Part shown: piece by piece, positions 14,601 through 27,200 of the stretch | Layout of the letters: every line of letters begins with the position of its first letter | Numbering within the stretch: the first letter of the stretch is position 1 | NCBI RefSeq assembly: GCF_041381155.1 | Contig: NC_091135.1 | Location: forward strand, 49,612,086 to 49,676,085 | Source of the DNA: Argopecten irradians | Lineage: Eukaryota > Mollusca > Bivalvia > Pectinida > Pectinidae | Direction of reading: 5' to 3' | DNA: 64,000 nucleotides | Notes under the pieces: model-generated | Database searches by the model: none | Told to the model about the DNA's origin: nothing | Seen by the model: only the letters and a program-made list of their open reading frames with translations | Position numbers and translations under genes: made by a program

Positions 14601-17600
14601 GGCCCTGTCTGACAATAGTTTGATGGTGACGGGCCCTGTCTGACAATAGTTTGATGGTGACGGCCCTGAAATATTTGATGGTGACGGGCCCTGTCTGACA
14701 ATAGTTTGATGGTGACGGGCCCTGTCTGAGAATAGCTTGATGGTGACGGGCCCTGTCTGAAAAATAGTTTGATGGTGACGGGGCCCTGTCTGAGAATAGT
14801 TTGATGGTGACGGGCCCTGTCTGACAATAGTTTGATGGTGACGGGTCCTGTCTGAGAATAGTTTGATGGTGACGGGTCCTTTCTGAGAATAGTTTGATGG
14901 TGACGGGTCCCTTCTGACAATAGTTTGATGGTGACGGTTCTGTCTGACAATAGTTTGATGGTGACGGGCCCTGTCTGAGAATAGTTTGATGGTGACGAGC
15001 CCTGTCTGAGAATAGTTTGATGGTGACGGGCCTGTCTGACAATAGCTTGATGGTGACGGGCCCTGTCTGAGAATAGTTTGATGGTGACGGCCCTGTCTGA
15101 CAATAGCTTGATGGTGACGGGCCCTGTCTGACAATAGCTTGATGGTGACGGGCCCTGTCTGAGAATAATTTGATAGTGACTGGCCCTGTCTGAGAATAGT
15201 TTTGATGGTGACGGCCCTGTCTGAAAATAGTTTGATGGTGACGGGCCCTGTCTGACAATAGTTTGATGGTGACGGGTCCTTTCTGACAATAGTTTGATGG
15301 TGACGGGCCTTGTCTGAGAATAGCTTGATGGTGACGGGCCCTGTCTGAGAATAGTTTGATGGTGACGGGCCCTGTCTGACAATTGTTTGATGGTGACGGG
15401 TCCTGTCTGAGAATAATTTGATGGTGACTGGCCCTGTCTGAGAATAGTTTGATGGTGACGAGCCCTGTCTGAGAATAGTTTGATGGTGACGGGCCCTGTC
15501 TACAATAGTTTTGATGGTGACGGGCCCTGTCTGACAATAGCTTGATGGTGACGGCCCTGTCTGACAATAGTTTGATGGTGACGGGCCCTGTCTGACAATA
15601 GCTTGATGGTGACGGGCCCTGTCTGAGAAATAGTTTGATGGTGACGGGCCCTGTCTGAGAATAATTTGATAGTGACTGGCCCTGTCTGAGAATACTTGAT
15701 GGTGACGGGCCCTGTCTGACAATAGTTTGATGGTGACGGGCCCTGTCTGACAATAGTTTGATGGTGACGGGCCCTGTCTGACAATAGTTTGATGGTGACG
15801 GGCCCTGTCTGAGAATAGCTTGATGGTGACGGGCCCTGTCTGACAATAGTTTGATGGTGACGGGTCCTGTCTGACAATAGTTTGATGGTGACGGGCCCTG
15901 TCTGAGAATAGTTTGATGGTGACGGGCCCTGTCTGAGAATAGTTTGATGGTGACGGGCCCTGTCTGACAATAGTTTGATGGTGACGGGCCCTGTCTGACA
16001 ATAGTTTGATGGTGACGGGCCCTGTCTGAGAATAGTTTGATGGTGACGGGCCCTGTCTGAGAATAGTTTGATGGTGACGGGCCCTGTCTGAGAATAATTT
16101 GATAGTGACTGGCCCTGTCTGAGAATAAGTTTGATGGTGACGGACCCTGTCTGAAAATAGCTTGATGGTGACGGGCCCTGTCTGAGAAAAGTTTTATGGT
16201 GACGGGCCCTGTCTGAGAATAATTTGATAGTGACTGGCCCTGTCTGACAATAGTTTGATGGTGACGGGCCCTGTCTGACAATAGTTTGATGGTGACGGGC
16301 CCTGTCTGACAATAGCTTGATGGTGACGGGCCCTGTCTGACAATAGCTTGATGGTGACGGGTCCTGTCTGACAATAGTTTGATGGTGACGGGCCCTGTCT
16401 GACAAAAGCTTGATGGTGACGGGCCCTGTCTAACAATAATTTGATGGAGACGGGCCCTCTCCGAGAATAGCTTGATGGTGACGGGCCCTGTCTGACAATA
16501 GTTTGATGGTGACGGGCCCTGTCTGACAATAGTTTGATGGTGACGGCCCTGTCTGACAATTGTTTGATGGTGACGGGTCCTGTCTGAGAATAATGTGATA
16601 GTGACTGGCCCTGTCTGAGAATAGCTTGATGGTGACGGGCCCTGTCTGACAATAGTTTGATGGTGACGGGCCCTGTCTGACAATGGTTTGATGGTGACGG
16701 GCCCTGTCTGAGAATAGCTTGATGGTGACAGGCCCTGTCTGACAATAGTTTGATGGTGACAGGCCCTGTCTGACAATAGTTTGATGGTGACGGGTCCTCT
16801 CTGAGAATAGTTTGATGGTGACGAGCCCTGTCTGAGAATAGTTTGATGATGACGGGCCCTGTCTTACAATAGTTTGATGGTGACGGGCCCTGTCTGACAA
16901 TAGCTTTGATGGTGACGGGCCCTGTCTGACAATAGTTTGATGGTGACGGGCCCTGTCTGACAATAACTTGATGGTGACGGGCCCTGTCTGAGAATAGCTT
17001 GATGGTGACGGGCCCTGTCTGAGAAATAATTTGATAGTGACTGGCCCTGTCTGAGAATAGCTTGATGGTGACGGGCCCTGTCTGACAATAGTTTGATGGT
17101 GACGGGCCCTGTCTGACAATATTTTGATGGTGACGGGCCCTGTCTGACAAATAGTTTGGTGGTGACGGGCCCTGTCTGGGAATAGCTTGATGGTGACGGG
17201 CCCTGTCTGACAATAGTTTGATGGTGACGGGTCCTGTCTGAGAATATTTGATGGTGACGGGTCCTGTCTGAGAATAGCTTGATGGTGACGGGTCCTGTCT
17301 GACAATAGTTTGATGGTGACGGGTCCTGTCTGACAATAGTTTGATGGTGACGGGCCCTGTCTGACAATAGTTTGATGGTGACGGGCCCTGTCTGAGAATA
17401 GTTTGATGGTGACGGGCCCTGTCTGAGAATAGCTTGATGGTGACGGGCCCTGTCTGAGAATAGTTTGATGGTGACGGGCCCTGTCTGAGAAAAGTTTGAT
17501 GGTGACGGGCCCTGTCTGACAATAGTTTTGATGGTGACGGGCCCTGTCTGAGAATAGTTTGATGGTGACGGGCCCTGTCTGACAATAGTTTGATGGTGAC

Positions 17601-20131
17601 GGGCCCTGTCTGACAATAGTTTTGATGGTGACGGCCCTGTCTGACAATAGTTTTGATGGTGACGGGCCCTGTCTGACAATAGTTTGTTGGTGACGGGTCC
17701 TGTCTGACAATAGCTTGATGGTGACAGGCCCTGTCTGACAATAGTTTGATGGTGACGGGCCCTGTCTGACAATAGTTTGATGGTGACGGGTCCTGTCTGA
17801 CAATAGCTTGATGGTGACGGGCCCTGTCTGACAATAGTTTGATGGTGACGGGCCCTGTCTGACAATAGCTTGATGGTGACGGGCCCTGTCTGAGAATAGT
17901 TTGATGGTGACGGGCCCTGTCTGAGAATAGTTTGATGGTGACGGGTCCTGTCTGAGAATAGTTTGATGGTGACGGGTCCTGTCTGATGGTGACGGGCCCT
18001 GTCTGAGAATAGTTTGATGGTGACGGGCCCTGTCTGACAATAGTTTGATGGTGACGGGCCCTGTCTGAGAATAGTTTGATGGTGACGGGTCCTGTCTGAC
18101 AATAGTTTGATGGTGACGGGTCCTGTCTGACAATAGTTTGATGGTGACGGGCCCTGTCTGAGAATAGTTTTGATGGTGACGGGCCCTGTCTGACAATAGT
18201 TTTGATGGTGACGGGTCTTCTGACAATAGTTTGATGGTGACGGGCCCTGTCTGACAATAGTTTGATGGTGACGGGCCCTGTCTGATGAATAGTTTGATGG
18301 TGACGGGCCCTGTCTGACAATAGTTTGATGGTGACGGGCCCTGTCTGAGAATAGTTTGATGGTGACGGGCCCTGTCTGACAATAGCTTGATGGTGACGGC
18401 CCTGTCTGACAATAGTTTGATGGTGACGGGCCCTGTCTGAGAATAGTTTGATGGTGACGGGTCTGAAATAGCTTGATGGTGACGGGCCCTGTCTGACAAT
18501 AGTTTGATGGTGACGGGCCCTGTCTGACAATAGTTTTGATGGTGACGGGCCCTGTCTGAGAATAGTTGGTGATGGTGACGGGTCTTTGATGGTGACGGGC
18601 CCTGTCTGAGAATAGTTTGATGGTGACGGGTCCTGTCTGAATGAATAGCTTGATGGTGACGGGCCCTGTCTGAGAATAGTTTGATGGTGACGGGCCCTGT
18701 CTGACAATAGTTTGATGGTGACGGGCCCTGTCTGACAATAGTTTGATGGTGACGGGCCCTGTCTGAGAATAGTTTGATGGTGACGGGCCCTGTCTGAGAA
18801 TAGTTTGATGGTGACGGGCCCTGTCTGAGAATAGTTTTGATGGTGACGGGCCCTGTCTGAATAGTTTGATGGTGACGGGCCCTGTCTGAGAATAGTTTGA
18901 TGGTGACGGCCCTGTCTGAGACAATAGTTTTGATGGTGACGGGCCCTGTCTGACAATAGTTTGATGGTGACGGGCCCTGTCTGACAATAGTTTGATGGTG
19001 ACGGGCCCTGTCTGAGAATAGTTTGATGGTGACTGGCCCTGTCTGAGAATAGTTTGATGGTGACGGGCCCTGTCTGACAATAGTTTGATGGTGACGGGCC
19101 CTGTCTGACAATAGTTTGATGGTGACGGCCCTGTCTGACAATAGTTTGATGGTGACGGGCCCTGTCTGACAATAGTTTGATGGTGACGGGCCCTGTCTGA
19201 CAAATAGCCCTGTTGATGGTGACGGGCCCTGTCTGAGACAATAGTTTGATGGTGACGGGCCCTGTCTGGAATAGCTTGATGGTGACGGGCCCTGTCTGAG
19301 AATAGTTTTTGATGGTGACGGGCCCTGTCTGAGAATAGTTTTTGATGGTGACGGGCCCTGTCTGAGAATAGTTTTGATGGTGACGGGCCCTGTCTGACAA
19401 TAGTTTGATGGTGACGGCCCCTGACCAACTAACAATCTAGAATTTGACAAGTTTGATGGTGACGGACGGGCCCTGTCTGACAATAGTTTGATGGTGACGA
19501 GTCCTGTCTCCTGAGAATAGCTTGATGGTGACGGCCCTGTCTGAGAATAGTTTGACGGGCCTGTCTGACAATATTTTGAGATGGTGACGGGCCCTGTCTG
19601 ACAATAGTTTGATGGTGACGAGCCCTGTCGTGCCTAGGTGGTGATGGAGTCGTTGCCCTTGTCTGACAATAGCTTTGATGGATGCGGGCCCAGTCTACAA
19701 TAGTTTGTGATGACCGGGCCCTGTCTGACAATAATTTGGTGGTGACGGGCCCTGTCTGAGAAAAGCTTGATGGTGACGGGCCCTGTCTGAGAATAATTTA
19801 AATGATGACTGGCCCTGTCTGAGATAAGTTTGATGGTAACGGACCCTGTCTGAGAATAGCTTGATGGTGACGGGCCCTGTCTGAGAAAAGTTTTACGGTG
19901 ACGGGGGGCCCTGGTCTATATTGCACTGTACATCTAATTATTGGTTTGTACAATGATCCTATTCTGAGTTTATTCATGTCCTTGTTATTAATAGAATCCG
20001 TGTTCTACACCTACATAAAAAACGCCAGTGTGATCGGGCCTTAAGTAATGCTTTATTGTTTTCTTGTAGAGACAACCTCGCCAAAAACGATGGAGTATCT
20101 TACAAAGCGAAAGAACATTCTGACTCTCTAG
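389..20131 (+). CDS. PDI-like protein, redox-dead thioredoxin fold plus ERp29-type C-terminal domain (5' partial)
   Basis: Eight exons join in phase: 389-558, 1221-1279, 2433-2482, 2875-3034, 3207-3278, 3616-3668, 5272-5381, 20070-20131 (TAG), giving about 245 residues. Exons 1-4 form a thioredoxin-like fold: strand VKAMALLYD, helix FDKFQDLARIFK, strand VTFLHLDV, then the cis-proline loop FPTLYW and strand/turn RYGGS. The position where active PDIs carry CxxC has no cysteines, so oxidoreductase activity is unlikely. The following segment (GVARASDGSLPPKAG) matches the link between the last thioredoxin domain and the helical D domain of PDI-D type proteins. Exons 5-8 give an all-helical domain ending in KRKNIL, a hallmark of ERp29 C-terminal domains. 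These proteins act in the ER lumen as chaperone or escort factors. No KDEL-type tail is visible; the chain ends NILTL. An AATAAA lies at 20339-20344. The N-terminus and signal peptide are outside the window. The family call is good; the exact orthologue is unknown. Confidence 0.75.
965..1027. repeat. Short palindrome with paired TGACGTCA sites
   Basis: Arms of about 20 bp (left TGATTGTGACGTCA, right TGACGTCACAATCA) flank a central spacer that itself contains ACGTCA. Both arms carry a full CRE/ATF octamer. It lies in the first intron of the PDI-like gene. A related but less symmetrical cluster (TGTGACGTCACAA and ATGACGTCAT) occurs near 28108-28133, so this is probably a dispersed MITE-like element rather than a dedicated enhancer. 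Confidence 0.55.
1506..1604 (+). mobile_element. Partial SINE-like copy (body segment)
   Basis: Begins ACTATAAAAAGGGCAACAG and continues with CACTATACAAGAAGACAC, closely matching the segment at 34866-34965 inside the fuller copy at 34490-35047. Only the body is present; head and A-rich tail are missing. Confidence 0.6.
1649..1733. repeat. Hairpin MITE (arms beginning TAGCCCGAGATACTC)
   Basis: A near-perfect inverted repeat of about 30 bp: left arm 1649-1680, right arm 1704-1733, spacer about 23 bp. The right arm reads GGCCAGAGTATCTCGGGCTA. No coding content. Size and structure suggest a small non-autonomous foldback element; no target-site duplication could be fixed. Confidence 0.65.
1842..2200 (+). 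mobile_element. Second SINE-like copy, interrupted by a MITE
   Basis: 1842-1921 repeats the CACTATAAAAAGGGCAA body. 2128-2200 is the 3' end with GCTGTTAATAGGACGTTAAT, which also ends the copy at 34490-35047. The two parts are separated by the element at 1922-2127, so they are one insertion later split by a second. Confidence 0.6.
1922..2127. mobile_element. MITE with CTGTAAACCAA termini, nested in the SINE-like copy
   Basis: Left end CTGTAAACCAAAC at about 1924, right end TTGGTTTACAG ending at about 2123, with TA/ATA next to both ends, as expected for Tc1/mariner-type target duplication. The interior carries runs of TTCGCGG/CGCGAA. A diverged relative lies at 49754-49920. Confidence 0.6.
3678..3712. 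repeat. (ACAG)n microsatellite
   Basis: A run of GACA/ACAG tetranucleotides just after the 5' splice site of the exon ending at 3668. Confidence 0.85.
3880..5271 (+). repeat. 46/49-bp minisatellite carrying a copy of the adjacent 3' splice site
   Basis: About 29 tandem units of 46 bp; some are 49 bp because of an extra AGT/AGC after AATGT. Each unit holds ATGTGTTGTAG followed by ATTTGCTGA. The array runs straight into the real acceptor ATGTGTTGTAG at 5261-5271 and exon start ATTTGCCGA at 5272. The unit therefore spans the intron-exon boundary of the PDI-like gene, with about 9 exonic bases. The long minus-strand ORFs here come from stop-free units and are not genes. Confidence 0.95.
5600..6777. 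mobile_element. Large foldback (palindromic) element with 19-20 bp direct repeats at its ends
   Basis: The element (about 5622-6758) is an imperfect palindrome. It starts CAGGTTTACGACGCGCAAAA and ends in its complement, and the arms meet at 6263/6282 (GCTCTCTGATTG / CAATCAGAGAGC) around a short spacer. Both flanks carry TTATGTATTCTAAGTTGAC (5601-5619 and 6759-6777), consistent with an unusually long target-site duplication. The left arm is longer because a smaller element inserted at 5821-5930. No transposase ORF is present, so it is non-autonomous. It lies in the last intron of the PDI-like gene. Confidence 0.8.
5812..5939. mobile_element. 110-bp hairpin MITE nested in the foldback element
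   Basis: Terminal inverted repeats of about 33 bp beginning TAGTCCGCTAAACCTGCC and ending in the complement (5821-5930), with an A/T-homopolymer centre. The flanks are GTATATGAT at 5812-5820 and 5931-5939, a clean 9-bp target-site duplication. Related half copy near 33397-33432. The 9-bp duplication would fit a Mutator-type or similar transposase; the family is not proven. Confidence 0.8.
7058..7156 (+). repeat. Two-copy direct repeat of about 48 bp
   Basis: Adjacent copies share ACCATCGTTACCGAGCC and TTTGCTCTGCCAG with a few substitutions. It is a simple local duplication, unrelated to the 31-bp array. Confidence 0.75.
7303..7397 (+). repeat. Detached leading block (3 units) of the 31-bp minisatellite
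   Basis: Three units of the same 31-bp repeat (GAGAATAG, TTTGATGGTGACGGG, CCCTGTCT) that are separated from the main array by the unique stretch 7398-7764. Confidence 0.9.
7398..7764. other. 367-bp insert interrupting the 31-bp array
   Basis: Non-repetitive sequence lies between two copies of TCTGAC (7392-7397 and 7765-7770), a hexamer that belongs to the repeat unit. This suggests an insertion into a pre-existing array with a 6-bp target duplication. No ORF, terminal inverted repeat or A-tail identifies the inserted DNA. Confidence 0.5.
7765..19920 (+). repeat. Giant 31-bp minisatellite (about 390 units)
   Basis: Unit: GACAATAGTTTGATGG then TGACGGGCCCTGTCT. Common variants are GAGAAT, AGCTTG and GGTCC. 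It fills most of the last intron (5382-20069) of the PDI-like gene. The reverse complement of the unit has no stop codon in any frame. Because 31 is not divisible by 3, reading cycles through all three frames, producing minus-strand ORFs of up to 2148 codons that are artefacts. A distinct variant (AATAATTTGATAGTGACTGG) occurs near 8.26 and 8.51 kb and again from 15.1 kb rightward, but not in the middle. The right end, from 19.4 kb, is degenerate. Confidence 0.97.
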
Positions 20132-21200
20132 TGGACGAACTAGGCAAAGCCATCTTCAAAAAGAATAAGTAAATCTTCTAAATCAAAGAATAGACCAGTT
20201 CATTATGAAATTTCAGGGGTAAATGAGTTAAACCTTGTATACCTGTAACGTGTAAATGAATTGTTAGATAGGTCCTGTGTAGTAAATGAAAGACGTAAAT
20301 TTATGCCAATGTCAACTTGATAACGTGATTTTCATATTAAATAAATAGTTATGTGAAAATGGATGATTAATACTATTCAGTTTTGATGGTTCGGGACATA
20401 GCCCTCAGAAAACACACTGACATTGCCAAATAGAGCGTAGCGTCCATGCTTTAGCAAATATTGATAGCATAAATCAATATCATGTTTCTAAACGAAAAAC
20501 AGCAATAAACGATTGTTTTGTAAATATTTATTTACAGAGATGTTTAACACAGCACGGCATGATAAAATAATAGTTACTTAACAACAATAATACTGATGGT
20601 TATGAACATAACAGGCTTCATGGTAAATATATGATCAACTTCTATAAAAAAAAACCAAACATTTCAATATTATAATTCTATATCTATATCGTCAATAAGG
20701 ATTTAATTACCAAAAATAAATATTGTTATTTTTTCAATCACAATTATTTTCATTGTCAAATATTTTTATAGACATAACTTGTCTGGTTCCGACTTAAGCT
20801 TGATATAACGAACAACGAGTATAAAATGGTGTATGTATAGTATAAATATCACAAAGAAATAAGAGTTTGTAAACAACAGTAGAAATAGGCCTCTTCTATA
20901 TGTAAACTATGATAAAATGAAACATATAACAACAAATACTGAGATGGGTTTATCAAATAATACTTTGGGGTATTTCGAGATCCACATCTTACCGTAGTGA
21001 TCATTTATGTTCTCGTTCGGCTGTATGGATACTGATTTATTTTTTAAATATTTGAGCAATGTTTATAATCACATGTTTACAGTTCTGATTGGCTAAAACG
21101 TTTTGTAACAAAATTCAGCATCAGTCCTTAAGATATTTTGTCACACATCTTCTGATTGGATATCTCCTTTTGAAACAATGAATACTATTGGTTGGATGGT
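20132..21200. other. Intergenic / 3'-UTR region between convergent genes
   Basis: A+T-rich DNA without ORFs separates the stop of the plus-strand PDI-like gene from the stop of the minus-strand gene. AATAAA on the plus strand at 20339-20344 and on the minus strand (TTTATT) at 21036-21041 are candidate polyadenylation signals for the two genes. Confidence 0.6.
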
Positions 21201-24200
21201 TTATCTCCATGCCTCTGACGAGATATTTCTGCTATACTGTGGGTAGGTGTCCCTGTATCGAGCACTGAATAAAAAAACAATAATTTAAAATAACTTTAAA
21301 AATCACAATTAACAGTAATTTGTCATAATTAGCAGCAATGTGTATTTAAACTGTATAATACAGCAAAAACAACAAACTCGCAAGATACATCATCAATTAA
21401 AATACAGTTTTAGTTCAGTGTATGAACCAACAAGCTGATAGAGTTCTATAACATTATGCCTGTAATGAGTTTGAGTTTATGATTAAACAAAATAGTTTTT
21501 GCCATGTTAAAGTGAAGGATTATTTTGCATATAACACATCCTACTAGAACGTTTTAAACACAGACAATCGTTTTTCCCATTATAAATTAATGTTGTCAAA
21601 AGCTGTGGCCCAAACATTATAGACATGGTGCATATTATAAAAGTGATGCCATTAACTTACAAGACGTTAGCGGGCATTGGCCTCTGTCCGTACTGGTCCA
21701 GTGTTGGCTCCTGTTTCAGTGTGTACTGCAAACAAAATATACACTTTAAGTCTCAATTGCATAAGTTATTAAAATACATGAAAAAATAGTAGTTTATTAT
21801 TATTGGTTTTTTTTAATCATTTTTACCCTTTTTTTCCGAATTTCCTTTGCTATGACAGAATATCCAGTATATACTTCAGTATTACCGAGTTGTTAACCTT
21901 CTCATAAACCAATTAAAGCTACCAGCACGGACACTAAAGCCTTTCGTGTCCTGGATAATTCACTATCAATTTTTTATGTTATGCTGAAAATTTGGCGGAA
22001 GTGTCCAACACATGAAGAGCTAATTCGAGAGTTTTTAGTCTTAAAGTTTGTATACAACATCATCGTATTGTGATTATCTTTTACATATTCTTGCATTATA
22101 AGCAATATCAAAAGAACTGAATCAGAAAGGATTACTTAATTTGACCAATAGCAAAGGAATTTATGCTGAAGACACGTTCGATTTCAACCAATCATGAACG
22201 AGTTTACAACACAAAACAGCTCATTTTACATAAAATCACGAATGGCCATACTGCACTGACCAATCATAATGGGGCTTATTGCACATGACCGGTCACGAAC
22301 GACCAATCGTAAACTCGCTGTTGACGGAGAATGTTTATCCTCTATAACAAAGTTTTGAAGTTTGCCTATAAATGCTTACCCTCCAAGATTTGGTGATTTC
22401 TGGTCGGAGGTATCGTACAGAGTATCCTAAAAATCTTTGATCTGTAAACAAATCAAATTAATGTTACAAAATTGATGAATAAATAAGTTTCAACGAACAT
22501 GCATGGCATTAATATGATAACATAAGCATTCGATATTGAAAACAACTGAATATGTACAATAAAAGTCAAACTGTAAAACTCAAAAGAACTTGACTCGCAG
22601 TAACCGCTGCAAGCAACACACGTCCCCTGCCGCCAGTTAAAGTCTCTAATCTATGGCCAGTTATTATTGGCAGTGCTTAGTTATGCTATCATTGTTTGAA
22701 GTTTGAACAAAATTCTGTCTCAAGTTATCATCCGGAAACGAAAATTTGTGAAACAAATTATTTTTAGTAACAGTGACCGTTTGACCTTAAATTCAATCCC
22801 AAGTTATGTTTTCTCCTATGTATTTATTGTATGAAATTTGAACAAATTCCGTTGATGTGTTATCAAGTTATCGTCTGGAAACGATTTTTTTCAAGAAACT
22901 ATTTTTTGTAACAGTGACCTTTGTAATAGACGTTTTTACCCCAAATTCAATCCCAAGCTGTATTTTCCCATGTACTACCATTGTGTGAAGTTTGATCAAA
23001 ATCCGTTGGTTTTTCTCGTCTGGAAACGAAATCCGGACAGACAGACGGGAACAAACACGATAGTCCCCTCCGGTTTCACCGACAGGGGACTGAAAATTGG
23101 TCTTAAGAAGTTCTACTAGTAATATTTTGTGACAAAATTTAAGTTAAATTATTAATGTTGCTTGTAATTAACACTGACTGAACAAAATCACACACAAAGT
23201 ATTTGTTCATACTTTATTCATTCTATTAAAAATATTACATACCTTTGCTGTCTGGAAGTTCAGGCAGTTTAATGTTAAAACGTTCTGGAGATCTGTTCAA
23301 GAAATCTGACCATTCCTCTTTCGCTTTCCTATTAATAAACACAAAATGCACATGATAAATTCAATTTGGCATAACCTTTGACTACATCCTGGCAACGGCA
23401 CCGTTTTGTATTTTGTGCATTATTTGAAAATCCTGGTCACGGCACCAATATTTGAAATATCCCAAATAATTTATAACGAAGTCAAATTTTGTTCAGTGAT
23501 TATTCTGAGATAACTTGTCTATCGTTTTGGGTTTCTTTGAGGATAGGTAATACATTTAAATACTTACTTGAGTTCATCGGGAGTTGTGTAGTGTCTGTGT
23601 AACTGTTTTCCTGTTTGGATGTGATTTCCTGTCAAACAGAATATTCCCGTTAATACATTATATTGAAAACCATAGCCCAGAGAATGATAACAATGGCAGA
23701 TGATTATACATAATGTATACGTCGACAAAAAAACAAAATACACTGTAGATAAAATAGCAGGGTATATCAAATAGAAAAACGTAAGAGAATTCACATACAT
23801 CTGTGTAGTGTGTGTATTACACAGGGACCCGATAAACACTTCTGTACTGTAACAGTGGTGTGTGTGTGTATTACACAGGGACCCGATATATACTTACTGT
23901 AATATAACAGTGGTTCGTGTGTGTATTACACAGGGACCCGATATACACTTACTGTTCTCTAACAGTGGTTCGTGTGTGTATTACACAGGGACCCGATATA
24001 CACTTACTGTACTGTAACAGTGGTTCGTGTGTGTATTACACAGGGACCCGATATACACTTACTGTTCTGTAACAGTGGTTGTGTGTGTATTACACAGGGA
24101 CCCGATATACACTTACTTACTGTTCTGTAACAGTGGTTTCGTGTGTGTATTACACAGGGACCCGATATACACTTACTGTTCTGTAACAGTGGTTCGTGTG

Positions 24201-27200
24201 TGTATTACACAGGGACTCGATATACACTTACTGTTCTGTAACAGTGGTTCGTGTGTGTATTACACAGGGACCCGATAAACACTTCTGTACTGTAACAGTG
24301 GTGTGTGTGTGTATTACACAGGGACCCGATATATACTTACTGTAATATAACAGTGGTTCGTGTGTGTATTACACAGGGACCCGATATACACTTACTGTTC
24401 TGTAACAGTGGTTCGTGTGTGTATTACACAGGGACCCGATATATACTTACTGTTATATAACAGTGGTTCGTGTGTGTATTACACAGGGACTCGATATACA
24501 CTTACTGTTCTGTAACAGTGGTTCGTGTGTGTATTACACAGGGACCCGATATATACTTACTGTTATATAACAGTGGTTCGTGTGTGTATTACACAGGGAC
24601 CCGATATACACTTACTGTTCTGTAACAGTGGTTCGTGTGTGTATTACACAGGGACTCGATATACACTTACTGTTCTGTAACAGAGTGGTTTGTGTGTGTA
24701 TTACACAGGGACCCGATATACTTACTGATATAACAGTGGTTCGTGTGTGTTACACAGGGACCGATATAACTTATGTTTAACAGTGGTTGTGTGTGTATTA
24801 CACAGGGACTCGATATACACTTACTGTTCTGTAACAGTGGTTTGTGTGTGTATTACACAGGGACCCGATATACACTTACTGTTCTGTAACAGTGGTTTGT
24901 GTGTGTATTACACAGGGACTCGATATACACTTACTGTTCTGTAACAGTGGTTTGTGTCTGTATTACACAGGGACTCGATATACACTTACTGTTCTGTAAC
25001 AGTGGTTTGTGTGTGTATTACACAGGGACTCGATATACACTTACTGTTCTGTAACAGTGGTTTGTGTTGTATTACACAGGGACTCGATATACACTTACTG
25101 TTCTGTAACAGTGGTTTGTGTGTGTATTACACAGGGACTCGATATACACTTACTGTTCTGTAACAGTGGTCGTGTCTGTATTACACAGGGACTCGATATA
25201 CACTTACTGTTCTGTAACAGTGGTTTGTGTGTGTATTACACAGGGACTCGATATACACTTACTGTTCTGTAACAGTGGTTTGTGTGTGTATTACACAGGG
25301 ACTCGATATACACTTACTGTTCTGTAACAGTGGTTTGTGTCTGTATTACACAGGGACTCGATATACACTTACTGTTCTGTAACAGTGGTTTGTGTCTGTA
25401 TTACACAGGGACTCGATATACACTTACTGTTCTGTAACAGTGGTTGTGTCTGTATTACACAGGGACTCGATATACACTTACTGTTCTGTAACAGTGGTTT
25501 GTGTCTGTATTACACAGGGACTCTCGATATACACTTACTGTTCTGTAACAGTGGTTTGTGTCTGTATTACACAGGGACTCGATATACACTTACTGTTCTG
25601 TAACAGTGGTTTTGTGTCCGTCGATATACACACTGGTCGATTACACTACGTATAACTTTACTGTAACAGTGGTTTGTGTCTGTATTACACAGGGACTCGA
25701 TATACACTTACTGTTCTGTAACAGTGGTTTGTGTGTGTATTACACAGGGACTCGATATACACTTACTGTTCTGTAACAGTGGTTTGTGTGTGTATTACAC
25801 AGGGACTCGATATACACTTACTGTTCTGTAACAGTGGTTTGTGTGTGTATTACACAGGGACTCGATATACACTTACTGTTCTGTAACAGTGGTTTGTGTG
25901 TGTATTACACAGGGACTCGATATACACTTACTGTTCTGTAACAGTGGTTTGTGTGTGTATTACACAGGGACTCGATATACACTTACTGTTCTGTAACAGT
26001 GGTTCGTGTGTGTATTACACAGGGACTCGATATACACTTACTGTTCTGTAACAGTGGTTTGTGTGTGTATTACACAGGGACTCGATATACACTTACTGTT
26101 CTGTAACAGTGGTTGTTGTGTGTATTACACAGGGACTCGATATACACTTACTGTTCTGTAACAGTGGTTTGTGTCTGTGTATTACACAGGGACTCGATAT
26201 ACACTTACTGTTCTGTAACAGTGGTTTGTGTGTGTATTACACAGGGACTCGATATACACTTACTGTTCTGTAACAGTGGTTTGTGTGTGTATTACACAGG
26301 GACTCGATATACACTTACTGTTCTGTAACAGTGGTTTGTGTGTGTATTACACAGGGACTCGATATACACTTACTGTTCTGTAACAGTGGTTCGTGTGTGT
26401 ATTACACAGGGACTCGATATACACTTACTGTTCTGTAACAGTGGTTCGTGTGTGTATTACACAGGGACTCGATATACACTTACTGTTCTGTAACAGTGGT
26501 TTGTGTGTGTATTACACAGGGACTCGATATACACTTACTGTTCTGTAACAGTGGTTCGTGTGTGTATATTACACAGGGACTCGATATACACTTACTGTTC
26601 TGTAACAGTGGTTTGTGTGTGTATTACACAGGGACTCGATATACACTTACTGTTCTGTAACAGTGGTTTGTGTGTGTATTACACAGGGACTCGATATACA
26701 CTTACTGTTAATATAACAGTGGTTCGTGTGTGTATTACACAGGGACCCGATATACACTTACTGTTCTGTAACAGTGGTTCGTGTGTGTATTACACAGGGA
26801 CCCGATATACACTTACTGTTCTGTAACAGTGGTAGTGTGTGTATTACACAGGGACCCGATATGTACTTACTGTTCTGTAACAGTGGTAGTGTGTGTATGT
26901 GTGTGTGTATTACACAGGGACCGATATAACACTTACTGTAATATAACAGTGGTTCGTGTGTGTATTACACAGGGACCCGATATATACTTACTGTTCTGTA
27001 ACAGTGGTTCGTGTGTGTATTACACAGGGACCCGATATACACTTACTGTTCTGTAACAGTGGTTCGTGTGTGTATTACACAGGGACCCGATATGTACTTA
27101 CTGTTCTGTAACAGTGGTTCGTGTGTGTATTACACAGGGACCCGATATATACTTACTGTAATATAACAGTGGTTCGTGTGTGTATTACACAGGGACCCGA

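Noticed and set aside
7704..19483. Minus-strand ORFs of up to 2148 codons with repeating DRARHHQ / GPSPSNY / GPVTIK segments
   Set aside because: The 31-bp unit has no stop in any of three minus frames, so any length of array stays open. The peptide is the same DNA read in rotating frames, indels merely switch frame, and the region is an intron of a plus-strand gene.
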